This document shows, piece after piece, positions 15,691 to 25,600 of a stretch of 64,000 nucleotides of DNA. The notes under the pieces were generated by a model. It was not told the origin of the DNA. It searched no databases and worked only from the letters and a program-made list of their open reading frames with translations. The translations under genes and the position numbers were made by a program. The stretch is from Georgfuchsia sp049276455 (GTDB lineage: Bacteria; Pseudomonadota; Gammaproteobacteria; Burkholderiales; Rhodocyclaceae): positions 1 through 64,000 of the forward strand of contig JBASWL010000227.1 of NCBI GenBank assembly GCA_049276455.1, given 5' to 3'. Every line of letters starts with the position of its first letter. Position 1 is the first letter of the stretch.

Positions 15691-17661
15691 ATGCCATCCA
15701 CTATCGAACGTTTCGATCAACTTGCCCTTTCCGCGCCGCTGTTGCAGGCGCTGGGGACGCTGGGTTATGAGACTCCATCGCCGATCCAGGCGGCCTGCAT
15801 TCCGCATCTGCTGGCAGGGCAGGATATTCTCGGTGAGGCGCAGACCGGCACTGGCAAGACGGCGGCCTTTGCGCTGCCACTGCTGGAACGCATTGACGTC
15901 GCTGACAAGCGGCCGCAGGTGCTGGTATTGACGCCGACGCGCGAACTGGCAATTCAGGTTGCTGAGGCATTCCAGAGTTACGCCCGGAATCTTTCCGGCT
16001 TTCATGTGCTTCCGGTGTATGGTGGTCAGAGCATGGTGGTGCAATTGCGCGCCCTGTCGCGCGGCCCTCAGGTGATCGTTGGCACGCCGGGCCGCATCAT
16101 GGACCATCTTGAGCGCAAGAGCCTCTCATTGGCGGGCCTGCGCACGCTGGTGCTCGACGAGGCCGACGAAATGCTGCGCATGGGCTTCATCGACGACGTC
16201 GAGTGGATTCTCGAACATACGCCCGCCGAACGGCAGACGGCGCTGTTCTCGGCGACCATGCCGGAGCCGATCCGGCGCGTGTCGAAGAAATACATGCGCG
16301 ACCCACGTGAAATCAAGATCAAGAACAGCACGGCGACGGTGACAGCGATCCGCCAGCGCTACTGGCAGGTGAGTGGCCTGCACAAACTCGACGCGCTGAC
16401 GCGCATTCTCGAAGTCGAAGAGGATTTCGATGCGGCGCTGGTTTTCGTCCGCACCAAGACAGCTACAGTGGAACTGGCGGAAAAGCTTGAGGCGCGCGGC
16501 TATGCTGCCGCCTGCCTGAATGGCGACATGGTGCAGGGTCTGCGTGAGCGTGTCGTCGAACAGCTTAAGAACAAGACGCTCGACATCGTGATTGCCACCG
16601 ACGTTGCTGCTCGCGGCCTGGACGTGCCGCGCATCAGCCACGTCATCAACTACGATATTCCCTACGATAGCGAGGCCTACATCCATCGCATCGGCCGCAC
16701 CGGGCGCGCCGGCCGCGCCGGAAACGCAATTCTGTTTGTTGCCCCGCGCGAGACGCGCATGCTGCGCACCATCGAGCGCGCGACGCGTTCGCCGATCGAG
16801 CCGATGTCTTTGCCGAGCAAGGAGGCCGTGGCCAATCGCCGCGTTGCCCAGTTCAAGCAGCAGGTGATGGACACCATTGCCACGCAGGACCTCGAATTTT
16901 TCGAGAATGTGGTGCGCCAGTTGATGCAGGAACAGAACCTCGGCGCGCGCGATGTGGCGGCAGCGCTGGTCTGCATGGCGCAGGCGGAGCGGCCGTTACA
17001 GATTGAGGAAAAATTCGAAAAGCCGGAGAAATTCTCCAGGACCGAAAAGTTCGACAAATTCGACAAGGCAGACAAGTTCGAGAAGTTTGAAAAGCCTGCG
17101 GAGCGCAAGAAGATCACTAAGCCCGTCAAAAGCGGAAAAGGTTCTGATGGTACCGTTGGCTCCAGCGATGTCTGGAACCCGACGGGGCCAAAACAGCGTT
17201 ACCGTCTCGACGCCGGCCGCAACCATGGTGTGACACCGAAAGACATCGTCGGCGCCATCGCCAACGAGGCCGGCATTGAGAGCCGCTACATTGGCCAGAT
17301 CGATCTATTCGACGACTTCAGCACTGTCGAACTGCCGGTCCTGCCTGAAGATACGGTTCAGTTGCTGCAAAAAACCCGCCTGCGCGGCCGCCCGATGGAC
17401 ATCGCTATCGATGACAGCAGCACCTCAGAGCGCCCGGCGCGCAAGCCGTTCGACAAGTCCGATACGGGCGACGGTTTTGGAAAACTCGCGCCGCGAGCCT
17501 CAAGGACACCACAGAACTCAGCTTCGCCATGGGCGGATAAAGTGCAAAAGCCATACAAGTCGTCCAAACCATCGTTCGACAAAAAACCGTCCTTCGAAAA
17601 AAAGCCACCCTTCGACAAGAAACCATTCAAGAAAAAAGCGTCGCCGGGTACCGGGCACTAG
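15691..17661 (+). CDS. deaD: DEAD-box ATP-dependent RNA helicase DeaD/CsdA
   Basis: A 656-residue RNA helicase. Motifs in order: Q-motif GYETPSPIQ, Walker A AQTGTGKT, PTRELA, TPGR, DEAD (VLDEADEML), SAT, and in the second lobe FVRTK, ATDVAARGLD and HRIGRTGRAGR. After the helicase core comes a DbpA-type RNA-binding domain (about 515-585, RLDAGRNHGVTPKDIVGAI). Two low-complexity basic/aromatic stretches flank it: a FEKPEKF/FDKFDK-type run at about 450-485 and a KPSFDKKPSFEKKPPFDKK tail at the C-terminus. The core resembles CsdA, which aids 50S assembly and cold adaptation. It follows infA2 by 99 bp. ATG 15691 is preferred because the helicase N-terminus starts there. Confidence 0.94.
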   Translation: MPSTIERFDQLALSAPLLQALGTLGYETPSPIQAACIPHLLAGQDILGEAQTGTGKTAAFALPLLERIDVADKRPQVLVLTPTRELAIQVAEAFQSYARNLSGFHVLPVYGGQSMVVQLRALSRGPQVIVGTPGRIMDHLERKSLSLAGLRTLVLDEADEMLRMGFIDDVEWILEHTPAERQTALFSATMPEPIRRVSKKYMRDPREIKIKNSTATVTAIRQRYWQVSGLHKLDALTRILEVEEDFDAALVFVRTKTATVELAEKLEARGYAAACLNGDMVQGLRERVVEQLKNKTLDIVIATDVAARGLDVPRISHVINYDIPYDSEAYIHRIGRTGRAGRAGNAILFVAPRETRMLRTIERATRSPIEPMSLPSKEAVANRRVAQFKQQVMDTIATQDLEFFENVVRQLMQEQNLGARDVAAALVCMAQAERPLQIEEKFEKPEKFSRTEKFDKFDKADKFEKFEKPAERKKITKPVKSGKGSDGTVGSSDVWNPTGPKQRYRLDAGRNHGVTPKDIVGAIANEAGIESRYIGQIDLFDDFSTVELPVLPEDTVQLLQKTRLRGRPMDIAIDDSSTSERPARKPFDKSDTGDGFGKLAPRASRTPQNSASPWADKVQKPYKSSKPSFDKKPSFEKKPPFDKKPFKKKASPGTGH

Positions 17662-17691
17662 ACTGCTTGCGTTGGGTGAGGGTTGCTGGCA

Positions 17692-17940
17692 ATGGATGAT
17701 CTGAACACACTTACATCGATGGGACTGACGCTGCCGAGCCCGGCCTATCTTGCCGGTGCCCTTCTGTTCAGCATCATTGGCTATGTTGCCTACCGCTATG
17801 GCAAGAAGTTGTCACTTGCGGTGCCCAAATGGATCGGCATCGTGCTGATGCTCTTCTCCTACTTAACGCCGCAGACATGGATGATGTATGTGGCGGGGAT
17901 CGGCCTTTGCGCAGCACTGTATGTGTATCGCAAGGGATGA
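17692..17940 (+). CDS. Small hypothetical membrane protein
   Basis: An 82-residue protein with two or three hydrophobic segments: PAYLAGALLFSIIGYVAYRY, WIGIVLMLFSYLTP and MMYVAGIGLCAALYVY. The short loops and the YRYGKK/YRKG positive residues suggest an inner-membrane hairpin. It starts 30 bp after deaD, and its stop overlaps the start of the MEKHLA-domain gene (ATGA), so these two are co-translated. I do not know its function. Confidence 0.75.
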   Translation: MDDLNTLTSMGLTLPSPAYLAGALLFSIIGYVAYRYGKKLSLAVPKWIGIVLMLFSYLTPQTWMMYVAGIGLCAALYVYRKG

Positions 17941-18398
17941 TCGCGCTGCCGCGCGCCACTCCTGAACTGATTGATGGTGTCCGACTGATCGCGGACAGTT
18001 TCACGCGCTTGCTCCAGCGTCCCCTCGTCGATGCGGTGGCGGAGGATGTCTTCGCCTCACTCTGGTTGGCGCCACGCGTGGTGGTGGCGCATGGCACAGG
18101 TGATGACCCGATATTCTTTTACGGCAACCGTCTCGCACTCGAACTGTTCGAAATGGATTTCTCCACTTTTACCCAACTGCCCTCGCGTTTATCGGCAGAG
18201 CCGTTGCAGCGTGAGGCGCGCGCCCGCTTGCTGGCGCAGGTGAGCCGGCAGGGCTATATCGACGACTATGCCGGCGTACGTATCTCAAGTACTGGCAAGC
18301 GCTTTGCCATAAAACAAGCGGTGGTGTGGAATCTGGCCGATGATTCCGGCCGCGTTCGCGGTCAGGCAGCGACCTTCGACCGCTGGCAGATGCTTTGA
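17937..18398 (+). CDS. MEKHLA-domain protein
   Basis: A 153-residue soluble protein of the MEKHLA type, a PAS-like sensory domain also found at the C-terminus of plant HD-ZIP III regulators. Visible landmarks are ADSFTRLLQRPLV, DDPIFFYGNRLALELFEMDF (resembling a PAS core), LPSRLSAEPLQREARARLL and the terminal GQAATFDRW. Start ATG 17937 overlaps the previous stop. Its stop codon is directly adjacent to the stop codon of the convergent PPOX gene, with no base between. The ligand is unknown. Confidence 0.82.
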   Translation: MIALPRATPELIDGVRLIADSFTRLLQRPLVDAVAEDVFASLWLAPRVVVAHGTGDDPIFFYGNRLALELFEMDFSTFTQLPSRLSAEPLQREARARLLAQVSRQGYIDDYAGVRISSTGKRFAIKQAVVWNLADDSGRVRGQAATFDRWQML

Positions 18399-18869
18399 CT
18401 AACCCTGGCTCAGGGTGTTGGCGAATGTTTCGGGTGTGATGCTCGTGGCTTGACCAAATCCACCGACGAATCGAATCGAATTTGGCTCAATGGTGAACAA
18501 CGCGAAGTCGGCAAAGTCGAACATCTCGGCGCTGTGCGGGAATCGCAAAAGGTAGGCTGCCTTTGCTACGGTATGGTTGGCCTCGGTGCAGGGCAAAGCC
18601 TGACCCTGCACGGTGATCCGCGCCAATGCCTGGGCGGGGATTCCGTGAGCTGGTGGTGCCACTACCATAAGGCTGACCTGCGGATTCAACTGAATGTCCT
18701 TCGTGTGCGTCGCAAGCCGGCTGACATGGATAACAAAACTCTCATTGCCGGGAATCATCGCGAAGGGCACCATGGAAACAAACGGCTGGCCGTCATGCAG
18801 CGTGCCGAGCGCGGCGATTTCCTGTGTTCGCAGAAGCGTTCTGAGTGTGTTGGCGTAGTCGGGGTTCAT
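18399..18869 (-). CDS. Pyridoxamine 5'-phosphate oxidase-like (HugZ-type) protein
   Basis: A 156-residue split-barrel flavin/heme-binding protein. TQEIAALGTLHDGQPFVSMV and LATHTKDIQLNPQVSLMVV match the PPOX-like family, and the C-terminal FTIEPNSIRFVGGFGQA resembles the HugZ subgroup, members of which bind or degrade heme. It is shorter than H. pylori HugZ, so heme degradation is not assured. ATG 18869 is chosen; the open frame upstream would overlap pyrF. It lies 25 bp after pyrF in the same direction. Confidence 0.82.
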   Translation of the reverse strand: MNPDYANTLRTLLRTQEIAALGTLHDGQPFVSMVPFAMIPGNESFVIHVSRLATHTKDIQLNPQVSLMVVAPPAHGIPAQALARITVQGQALPCTEANHTVAKAAYLLRFPHSAEMFDFADFALFTIEPNSIRFVGGFGQATSITPETFANTLSQG

Positions 18870-18894
18870 CAGGGTTAGCAAGCAAGAAAGGAAA

Positions 18895-19707
18895 TTAGCG
18901 CCAGCGGTTGATGTCGTTGCGGGTCTGCAATGCCGCCTTGCGCGCCACCTCGGCGAAATCAACGCCTTTGCCGGCATACAGAATGGCGCGCGAGGAATTG
19001 ATCATCAGGCCTGTGCCATCTTTAGTCTTGCCGGCCTTGAGCGTGGCTTCGATGTCGCCACCCTGGGCGCCGATGCCGGGCACCAGCAGCGGCAGGTCGC
19101 CAACGATTTTGCGCACACGAGCGATTTCGGCCGGGAAGGTGGCGCCGATGACAAGAGCGCATTGACCGCTCGTGTTCCATTCATTGGCGACGAGTCGGGC
19201 GACACGTTCGTACAATTTTTCGCCGCCGACATCGAGGAACTGCAAATCACTGCCGCCGGGATTGGAAGTGCGACAGAGCAGGATCACACCCTTGTCCGGA
19301 TAGGCCAGATAAGGCTCGACCGAGTCACGGCCAAGGTAGGGATTCACCGTCACCGCATCGGCGCCGTAGCGCTCGAAGGCTTCTTTAGCATATTGCTCGG
19401 CGGTGCTGCCAATATCGCCGCGCTTGGCGTCGAGGATCACCGGGATGCCGGGATGCGTCTCGTGAATGTGTGCGATCAGTTGCTCCAGTTGGTCTTCGGC
19501 GCGCTGGGCGGCGAAGTAGGCGATCTGCGGCTTGAAGCAGCAGACCGCATCGGCTGTCGCATCGACGATGGCTGCACAGAACTCGAAGATGGCCTCCGAC
19601 TTGCCCTGCAAATGCGCGGGAAACTTCGCAGGGTCGGGATCGAGTCCGACGCAGAGCAGGCTGTTGCGTGCGGACCATGCAGCCTGCAGGGCGGCGTTGA
19701 AATTCAT
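18895..19707 (-). CDS. pyrF: Orotidine 5'-phosphate decarboxylase (type 2)
   Basis: A 270-residue enzyme catalysing OMP to UMP, the last step of de novo pyrimidine synthesis. The signature VILDAKRGDIGSTAEQYAKE (about 88-107) holds the catalytic Lys/Asp network. Other marks are SLLCVGLDPDPAKFP near the start and LLVPGIGAQGGD near residue 205. The length and the SLLCVGLDPD start place it in the longer type 2 family, unlike the about 245-residue E. coli enzyme. Its start overlaps the stop of the upstream small Cys protein gene by 4 bp. Confidence 0.96.
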   Translation of the reverse strand: MNFNAALQAAWSARNSLLCVGLDPDPAKFPAHLQGKSEAIFEFCAAIVDATADAVCCFKPQIAYFAAQRAEDQLEQLIAHIHETHPGIPVILDAKRGDIGSTAEQYAKEAFERYGADAVTVNPYLGRDSVEPYLAYPDKGVILLCRTSNPGGSDLQFLDVGGEKLYERVARLVANEWNTSGQCALVIGATFPAEIARVRKIVGDLPLLVPGIGAQGGDIEATLKAGKTKDGTGLMINSSRAILYAGKGVDFAEVARKAALQTRNDINRWR

Positions 19708-19910
19708 GGTTTGTTCCCGTCGTCGGCGTTCGTATCAGTGTCGGATTTTTCACGGGCCTGCTTCTCGCGCAGCCGGACATTCTTTTCCTCATTGGCGAAG
19801 ACGAAGCGCCCGGCAAGAACACAACCCTTCATGCCGGGATCGCAGGGCAGGTTGTTCACCTTGGTACAGGTGTCATTAATCTCGTGAGGACAACCCCAGC
19901 CGCCAGCCAT
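19704..19910 (-). CDS. Small conserved Cys-containing protein
   Basis: A 68-residue soluble protein. The N-terminal half has four spaced cysteines (C7, C15, C23, C30: GWGCPHEINDTC, LPCDPGMKGC), a pattern suited to binding a metal. The C-terminal half is a highly charged helix with basic and acidic residues. It overlaps pyrF by 4 bp (ATGA). The placement implies translational coupling with pyrF, but I do not know a function. Confidence 0.7.
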   Translation of the reverse strand: MAGGWGCPHEINDTCTKVNNLPCDPGMKGCVLAGRFVFANEEKNVRLREKQAREKSDTDTNADDGNKP

Positions 19911-19915
19911 GATGT

Positions 19916-20431
19916 TTATTTACCCTGCTTGCAGTTGGCAGAAACGAAGCTGCCGCTGAACTTGCTGTTCATTGTCATCGGCCCCTGCGGTCCGTCCTGC
20001 ATGTTCATCGTGGTATCGCCGCTGAAGTGTTCAGGACTGTCGTAGGTGACGGAGCCTTTGCCGGTCATCTTGTGCTCACCGGTGCAGACCATCTTCCAGC
20101 TGATGGTCTTGCCGCTGGTCTTGACGTCGGTCTGGTCGCACTTCTCTCCATTCTTGTTGACGCTGGGCGGTACGCCTTTCTTCGCCTGCTCGGGCGTGAC
20201 GCAGATCTTGGTCGTGATGCCCAAGCCGCCGCCGGACATCTGCGGCATCTTGATGCCCATTGCTTCCATTTGTTTGCGCTGGGCTTCGGGAATCTGCGGC
20301 ATTGCGGGCATGCCGTCGCCGCTCATCTGGGTGCTGATTTCCCACAGGCCGGGTTTCATGACTTCGGCGTGGGCAAGGCCTGTGCAAACGACAGAGGAAC
20401 AAGCAACTAGCAGTACGAGTGACTTCTTCAT
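19916..20431 (-). CDS. DUF3617-domain periplasmic protein
   Basis: A 171-residue exported protein. Residues 1-22 are a signal peptide (LLVACSSVVCTGLAHA). The mature part starts EVMKPGLWEISTQMSGDG, the DUF3617 opening, followed by a Met/Pro-rich stretch (MPAMPQIPEAQRKQMEAMG) and the paired Cys (ITTKICVTPEQ, GEKCDQTDV, MVCTGEH, ANCKQGK). The function is unknown. It lies 11 bp after glnS, on the same strand. Confidence 0.88.
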   Translation of the reverse strand: MKKSLVLLVACSSVVCTGLAHAEVMKPGLWEISTQMSGDGMPAMPQIPEAQRKQMEAMGIKMPQMSGGGLGITTKICVTPEQAKKGVPPSVNKNGEKCDQTDVKTSGKTISWKMVCTGEHKMTGKGSVTYDSPEHFSGDTTMNMQDGPQGPMTMNSKFSGSFVSANCKQGK

Positions 20432-20442
20432 GACAATGCCTC

Positions 20443-22230
20443 CTATTTTGCGGGTTTCGACCAGGAATCCTTCAAGGTGACAGCACGGTTGAATACAGGC
20501 AGGCCGGGTTTCGAATCTATCAGGTCAGCAACAAAATAACCGTGGCGCTCGAACTGGAAGCGCTCTTCGGCTTTGGCGCTGGAGACCGACGGCTCGAGTT
20601 GTGCAGTGATGACAGCCTTCGAGTGCGGATTGAGATCGAGCAGGAAATCGCGCTCGCCAGCCCCCGGATTGGGTGCCGAGAACAGCCGATCATAGAGGCG
20701 TACTTCACAGGCGAGGGAATGCTTTGCGCTGAGCCAGTGGATGTTGCCCTTGACCTTGTAAGTGTCGGAGCCTGGTGTGCCCGATTTGGAATCGGGTTGC
20801 AGTTCGGCATGTACGGCGGCGACATTGCCGTCCGCATCCTTGTCGCAGCCGATGCACTTGATGACGAAGCCGTAGCGCAGGCGCACCAGATTGCCGGGAA
20901 AAAGCCGGAAGAAGCCCTTGGGCGGCGTCTCGACAAAGTCTTCGCGTTCGATCCAGAGTTCGCGTGAGAACGGGACGGGGCGCTTGCCCCAATCCGGTTT
21001 TTGCGGGTGGTTGGGCGCTGCGCACAACTCTTCCTGATTGGCCGGATAGTTGTCGATGATGAGCTTTAACGGATCAAGTACGGCGATTCGGCGCGGGGCG
21101 GTCTCGTTGAGTGTTTCGCGCATGCAGTCTTCCAGCACGCTCATGTCGATCCACGAGTCGGACTTCGAGACGCCGATGCGCTCGGCGAACAACTGGAAAC
21201 CCTCGGCGGTGAAACCGCGGCGGCGCGCGCCAACCAGGGTCGGCAGACGCGGATCGTCCCAACTCTCGACGTGTTTTTCCTCAACCAGCTGGATCAGCTT
21301 GCGCTTGGAGAGCACGACGTAGGAAAGATTCAAACGCGAGAATTCGTATTGCTGTGGCAGTGGCTTTGCCAACAGGCCGCCTTCGGCGAGGCGCTCCAGC
21401 AGCCAGTCGTAGAAGGGGCGCTGGTCTTCGAATTCGAGCGTGCAGATCGAATGGGTGATGTTTTCCAGCGCATCCTCGATCGGATGGGCGAAGGTGTACA
21501 TCGGATAGATGCACCAGTCCTTGCCGGCGCGGTGGTGCTCGGCATGGCGGATGCGATAGATCGCCGGGTCGCGCAGGTTTATGTTGGGCGAGGCCATGTC
21601 GATCCTGGCGCGCAGCACATGCGTGCCGTCGGCAAACTCGCCGGCTTTCATGCGGCGGAACAGATCCAGATTTTCATCTGCGCTGCGCGCACGGAAGGGA
21701 CTGTTCTGGCCGGGTTCATTGAACGAACCGCGCTGAGTGCGCATATCCTCTGCGCTCTGACTGTCGACATAGGCATGGCCGTTCTTGATCAGGCACTCGG
21801 CGGCTTCAACCATGAAATCGAAATAGTCCGAGGCGTGGTAGAGGTGTTCGCCGTAATTGCAGCCCAGCCACTTTACGGCGCCGATGATGGCGTCAACGTA
21901 TTCCTGTTCTTCCTTCTCCGGATTGGTGTCGTCAAAACGCAGATGGCAGACGCCGTCGAAATCGTGCGCCAGACCGAAGTTGAGCAGGATCGACTTGGCA
22001 TGGCCAAAATGCAGATAGCCGTTCGGCTCGGGCGGAAAGCGGGTGCGGATTTTCGCTGGGTCAGACTCTCCTGCCTGCTGCTGCGGCCCGGAACCGGGTT
22101 TGCCCGACCAGCGGCGCGCGGCGTATTTGCCTGCGGCGAGGTCAGCCTCGACAATATGGCGGATGAAATTGGTGGCCGGGACGGCGGCGGGGTGTTTGTG
22201 CGAGGTTGCGTGCTTTGCGGCATCGGCCAT
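20443..22230 (-). CDS. glnS: Glutaminyl-tRNA synthetase
   Basis: A 595-residue class I aminoacyl-tRNA synthetase that charges tRNA-Gln. The HIGH-type motif is in RFPPEPNGYLHFGHAKSI (about 64-81) and the KMSKS-type motif is VVLSKRKL (about 290). The C-terminal anticodon-binding beta-barrels are complete (ending VFNRAVTLKDSW). The N-terminus has a 55-residue extension relative to E. coli GlnRS, containing HKHPAAVPATNFIRHIVEAD, which is common in betaproteobacteria. The gene diverges from crcB with a 65-bp gap. Confidence 0.97.
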   Translation of the reverse strand: MADAAKHATSHKHPAAVPATNFIRHIVEADLAAGKYAARRWSGKPGSGPQQQAGESDPAKIRTRFPPEPNGYLHFGHAKSILLNFGLAHDFDGVCHLRFDDTNPEKEEQEYVDAIIGAVKWLGCNYGEHLYHASDYFDFMVEAAECLIKNGHAYVDSQSAEDMRTQRGSFNEPGQNSPFRARSADENLDLFRRMKAGEFADGTHVLRARIDMASPNINLRDPAIYRIRHAEHHRAGKDWCIYPMYTFAHPIEDALENITHSICTLEFEDQRPFYDWLLERLAEGGLLAKPLPQQYEFSRLNLSYVVLSKRKLIQLVEEKHVESWDDPRLPTLVGARRRGFTAEGFQLFAERIGVSKSDSWIDMSVLEDCMRETLNETAPRRIAVLDPLKLIIDNYPANQEELCAAPNHPQKPDWGKRPVPFSRELWIEREDFVETPPKGFFRLFPGNLVRLRYGFVIKCIGCDKDADGNVAAVHAELQPDSKSGTPGSDTYKVKGNIHWLSAKHSLACEVRLYDRLFSAPNPGAGERDFLLDLNPHSKAVITAQLEPSVSSAKAEERFQFERHGYFVADLIDSKPGLPVFNRAVTLKDSWSKPAK

Positions 22231-22295
22231 GGTGGGCTTGAAGACATTGATTGATGCGAAGCCGTAATTCTACCGGGTCGGCTAAAATCCAGCCG

Positions 22296-22679
22296 ATGAA
22301 CTGGATCGGACTTTTGGTGATTGGTATTGGCGCCTCGCTCGGCGCATGGCTGCGCTGGGTGCTTGGCCTGTGGCTGAACCCCCTGTTCACGAATGTACAT
22401 GCTGGCACCCTGGCGGCAAATCTGATCGGGGGTTACCTTGTCGGTGTGGCAGTGGCGGTGTTCCATGTCAATGTCGAACTATCGCCGGAGATGCGCCTGT
22501 TCATCATCACTGGTTTTCTTGGTGGACTGACGACCTTTTCCTCTTTTTCTGCTGAGATGGTCGCCCTGGTCCAGCGCGCGGAATGGGGCTGGGCGCTGGG
22601 CGCCATTGGCCTGCATGTAGGCGGGTCGCTGGCAATGACGCTGTTCGGCATCTGGACCATCAATCGTCTCGCTGCGTGA
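22296..22679 (+). CDS. crcB: Fluoride ion transporter CrcB
   Basis: A 127-residue Fluc/CrcB fluoride channel subunit with four membrane helices. Motifs are GIGASLGAWLRW, LAANLIGGYLVG (pore Asn) and TGFLGGLTTFSSFSAE (TM3 break with the Phe-box and Thr/Ser track). It forms a dual-topology dimer exporting F-. ATG 22296 is chosen; upstream there is a TAAAAT -10-like element (22283-22288). No fluoride riboswitch structure is visible in the short upstream gap. Its stop overlaps the GTG start of hrpA. Confidence 0.94.
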   Translation: MNWIGLLVIGIGASLGAWLRWVLGLWLNPLFTNVHAGTLAANLIGGYLVGVAVAVFHVNVELSPEMRLFIITGFLGGLTTFSSFSAEMVALVQRAEWGWALGAIGLHVGGSLAMTLFGIWTINRLAA

Positions 22680-25600
22680 ATCCACGCGAAGAAAAGATTG
22701 CGGCGCGCCTGAGTTTGCGTCTTGGTGCGCGACCGAAGATTACCTACGACGATGCGCTGCCGATCAGCGCCAGGCGAGCTGAGCTTGCGAAGGCGATCAA
22801 GCAGAATCAGGTCATTGTGGTCTGTGGTGAGACCGGCTCGGGCAAGACCACGCAACTGCCGAAGATCTGTCTCGAACTCGGTCGCGGTTGCGCCGGACTG
22901 ATTGGTCATACCCAGCCGCGCCGCATAGCGGCGCGTGCTACAGCTTCACGTATCGCGCAGGAATTGAAGAGTGAACTCGGTCGTTACGTCGGCTACAAGA
23001 TTCGCTTCACCGACAAGGTTTCACCCGAGACGTATATCAAGCTGATGACGGACGGCATCCTGCTGGCCGAGACGCAGCGCGATCCCTTGTTGCGCGCCTA
23101 TGACACCATTCTTGTCGACGAAGCACACGAGCGCAGCCTGAATATCGATTTCCTGCTGGGCCACCTCAAGCAGATATTGCCGAAGCGACCCGATCTGAAG
23201 GTGATCGTAACATCGGCGACGCTTGATGCTGAGCGCTTTTCGAAGCACTTTAATGGCGCTCCCGTGATCGAGGTATCCGGGCGGCTGTATCCGATCGAGA
23301 CACGCTTTCGCCCGTTTGACGAAGACAGGGATCGCGACCTGAATGCCGCGATCGTCGACGCGGTAAGCGAAGCACATCGCGAAGGGCCGGGCGACGTGCT
23401 GGTGTTCCTGCCCGGTGAGCGGGAAATTCGTGAAGCAGCCGAAGCACTCCGCAAACAGCACCCGCCGGGGTTGGAAATCCTGCCGCTGTTCGCGCGGCAG
23501 ACGGCGCAGGAACAGAGCCGCATCTTTGCGTCGCATCAGGGTCGCCGCGTTGTACTGGCGACCAATGTCGCTGAAACCTCGCTCACCGTACCCGGCATCC
23601 GCTACGTGATCGACAGCGGCCTGGCCCGTTTCAAACGCTACTCGCATCGCAACAAGGTCGAACAGTTGCAGGTCGAGCCGATCTCGCAGGCAGCGGCAAA
23701 ACAGCGTGCCGGGCGTTGCGGGCGGGTGTCGTCGGGCGTTTGTTTTCGGCTCTATGGCGAGGATGATTTCAATAAACGTCCGCCTTATACCGAACCGGAG
23801 ATACTGCGTTCTTCTCTCGCGGGCGTGATCCTGCGCATGAAGTCGTTGAGCCTGGGCGATGTCGAGGATTTCCCCTTCCTCGAAGCCCCGGCATCCCGCA
23901 TGATCGCCGATGGTTATCAACTGCTGGCGGAACTGGGCGCCGTCAATGAGGAAAAGCAGCTTACCAAGGTCGGGACCGAATTGGCGAAGCTGCCGCTCGA
24001 TCCGAAAGTCGGCCGCATGATTCTCGCTGCGCGTGATTACGGTTGCCTCAACGAAATGCTGGTGATCGCTTCTGCACTGTCGGTACAGGATCCGCGTGAT
24101 CGGCCACAGGAGCAAGCGGGTAGCGCCGATCAGGCCCATGCGAAATGGAAGGACGAAAAATCTGAATTCCTTTCCTGGCTCAAACTGTGGAAGGACAGCG
24201 AGGAAATCTGGAAGCACGAGACGAGCAACAAACAGCGCCAGTGGTGCCGGCAGAACTTCGTGTCGTGGATGCGATTGCGCGAGTGGCGCGACGTGCATGG
24301 GCAACTGGCGACGTTGAGCCACGAACATTCGTGGAGAGAGAACCAGTTACCTGCTTCCTACGAAGCCATTCACAAGGCACTGCTTACCGGCTTGCTCGGC
24401 AACATTGGCCTGAAGAGCGAGGACGAACCGCATTACCTGGGTGCGCGCGGTATCAAGTTCTTTGTCCATCCCGGTTCCAGCCTGGTCAAGAAAGCCGGGC
24501 GCTGGATCGTGGTGGCGGAATTGGTCGAAACCTCGCGCCTGTTTGCACGATGTGTGGCAAAGGTCGAGCCGGAATGGCTGGAGCAGGTCGGTACGCATTT
24601 GATCAAGCGCCACATCTTTGAACCGCACTGGGAGAAGGGGCCGGGACAGGTGGCGGCATGGGAGCGTGCGACATTGCACGGTCTGCTGATCTACGCGCGG
24701 CGGCGCATTCACTACGGGCCGCTGGACGTGAAACTGTCGCGCGAAATATTGATCCGCTCTGCGCTGGTGAATGGCGAGGTCAATGAGGACTGGTCGCGCA
24801 AATGGCGCTTCTTCCAGCACAACCTGAAACTGATGCGTGACATTGAGCACCTCGAACACAAGTCGCGCCGCCCCGATGTGCTGGTTGACGAGGAATTGAT
24901 CCACGCCTTCTACGACGCGAAGCTGCCGCAGGACATTGTCACACTGGCGGCTTTCGACCACTGGCGGCGCGAAGCCGAGCAGCAGGAGCCCCGGTTGCTA
25001 TATCTCGAACGTGAGCAACTGATGCGGCACGAGGCAGCGGGCATTACCACCGACACCTTTCCGCCACATCTCGATGTGCGCGGCCAGAAGCTGTCACTGG
25101 CGTACAAGCACGATCCCGGCGCGGCCGACGACGGCATCACCTTGTCACTGCCGCTCGCCTTGCTCAATCAGGTGCCGGCCACCCGTTGCGAGTGGCTGGT
25201 GCCGGGGCTGCTCAAGGAAAAGACAGTGGCATTGCTGAAGACGCTGCCACAGAAATACCGGCATCGCCTGCAACCGATCGATGCATTTGCCGCCGATTTC
25301 TGCGAACAGGCGCACGGTCATGATGAGCCCCTGGTGCGCGCGCTGAGTTGTGCGGTGGAAGAAACGCTGGCCATGAAATTGCCGCTCGATGCTTTTCGCC
25401 CCGGCGAATTGCGGCTGCATTTGTCGATGAACTTCAGGTTGATCGACGAGCATGGGGCGACGCTGGGATTCTCGCGTTCCCTGAATGAGCTTAGAAGCCA
25501 ATATGGCGAACGCGTGGCGCAGAGTTATGCAGCTGCGGAAATGACGATTCCAGATGCAGCGGAAAGCGATGCAGAACTGACGGGATTGACCGGGTGGTCT

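Noticed and set aside
21271..22254. 327-codon open frame antisense to glnS
   Set aside because: GlnRS on the minus strand explains the sequence; no ribosome site or motif on the plus strand.
22231..22295. Fluoride riboswitch before crcB
   Set aside because: The gap to glnS is only 65 bp and the conserved crcB-motif core is not seen.
23021..24328. 435-codon open frame antisense to hrpA
   Set aside because: The plus strand encodes the intact DEAH helicase here. The antisense product shows no family motif.
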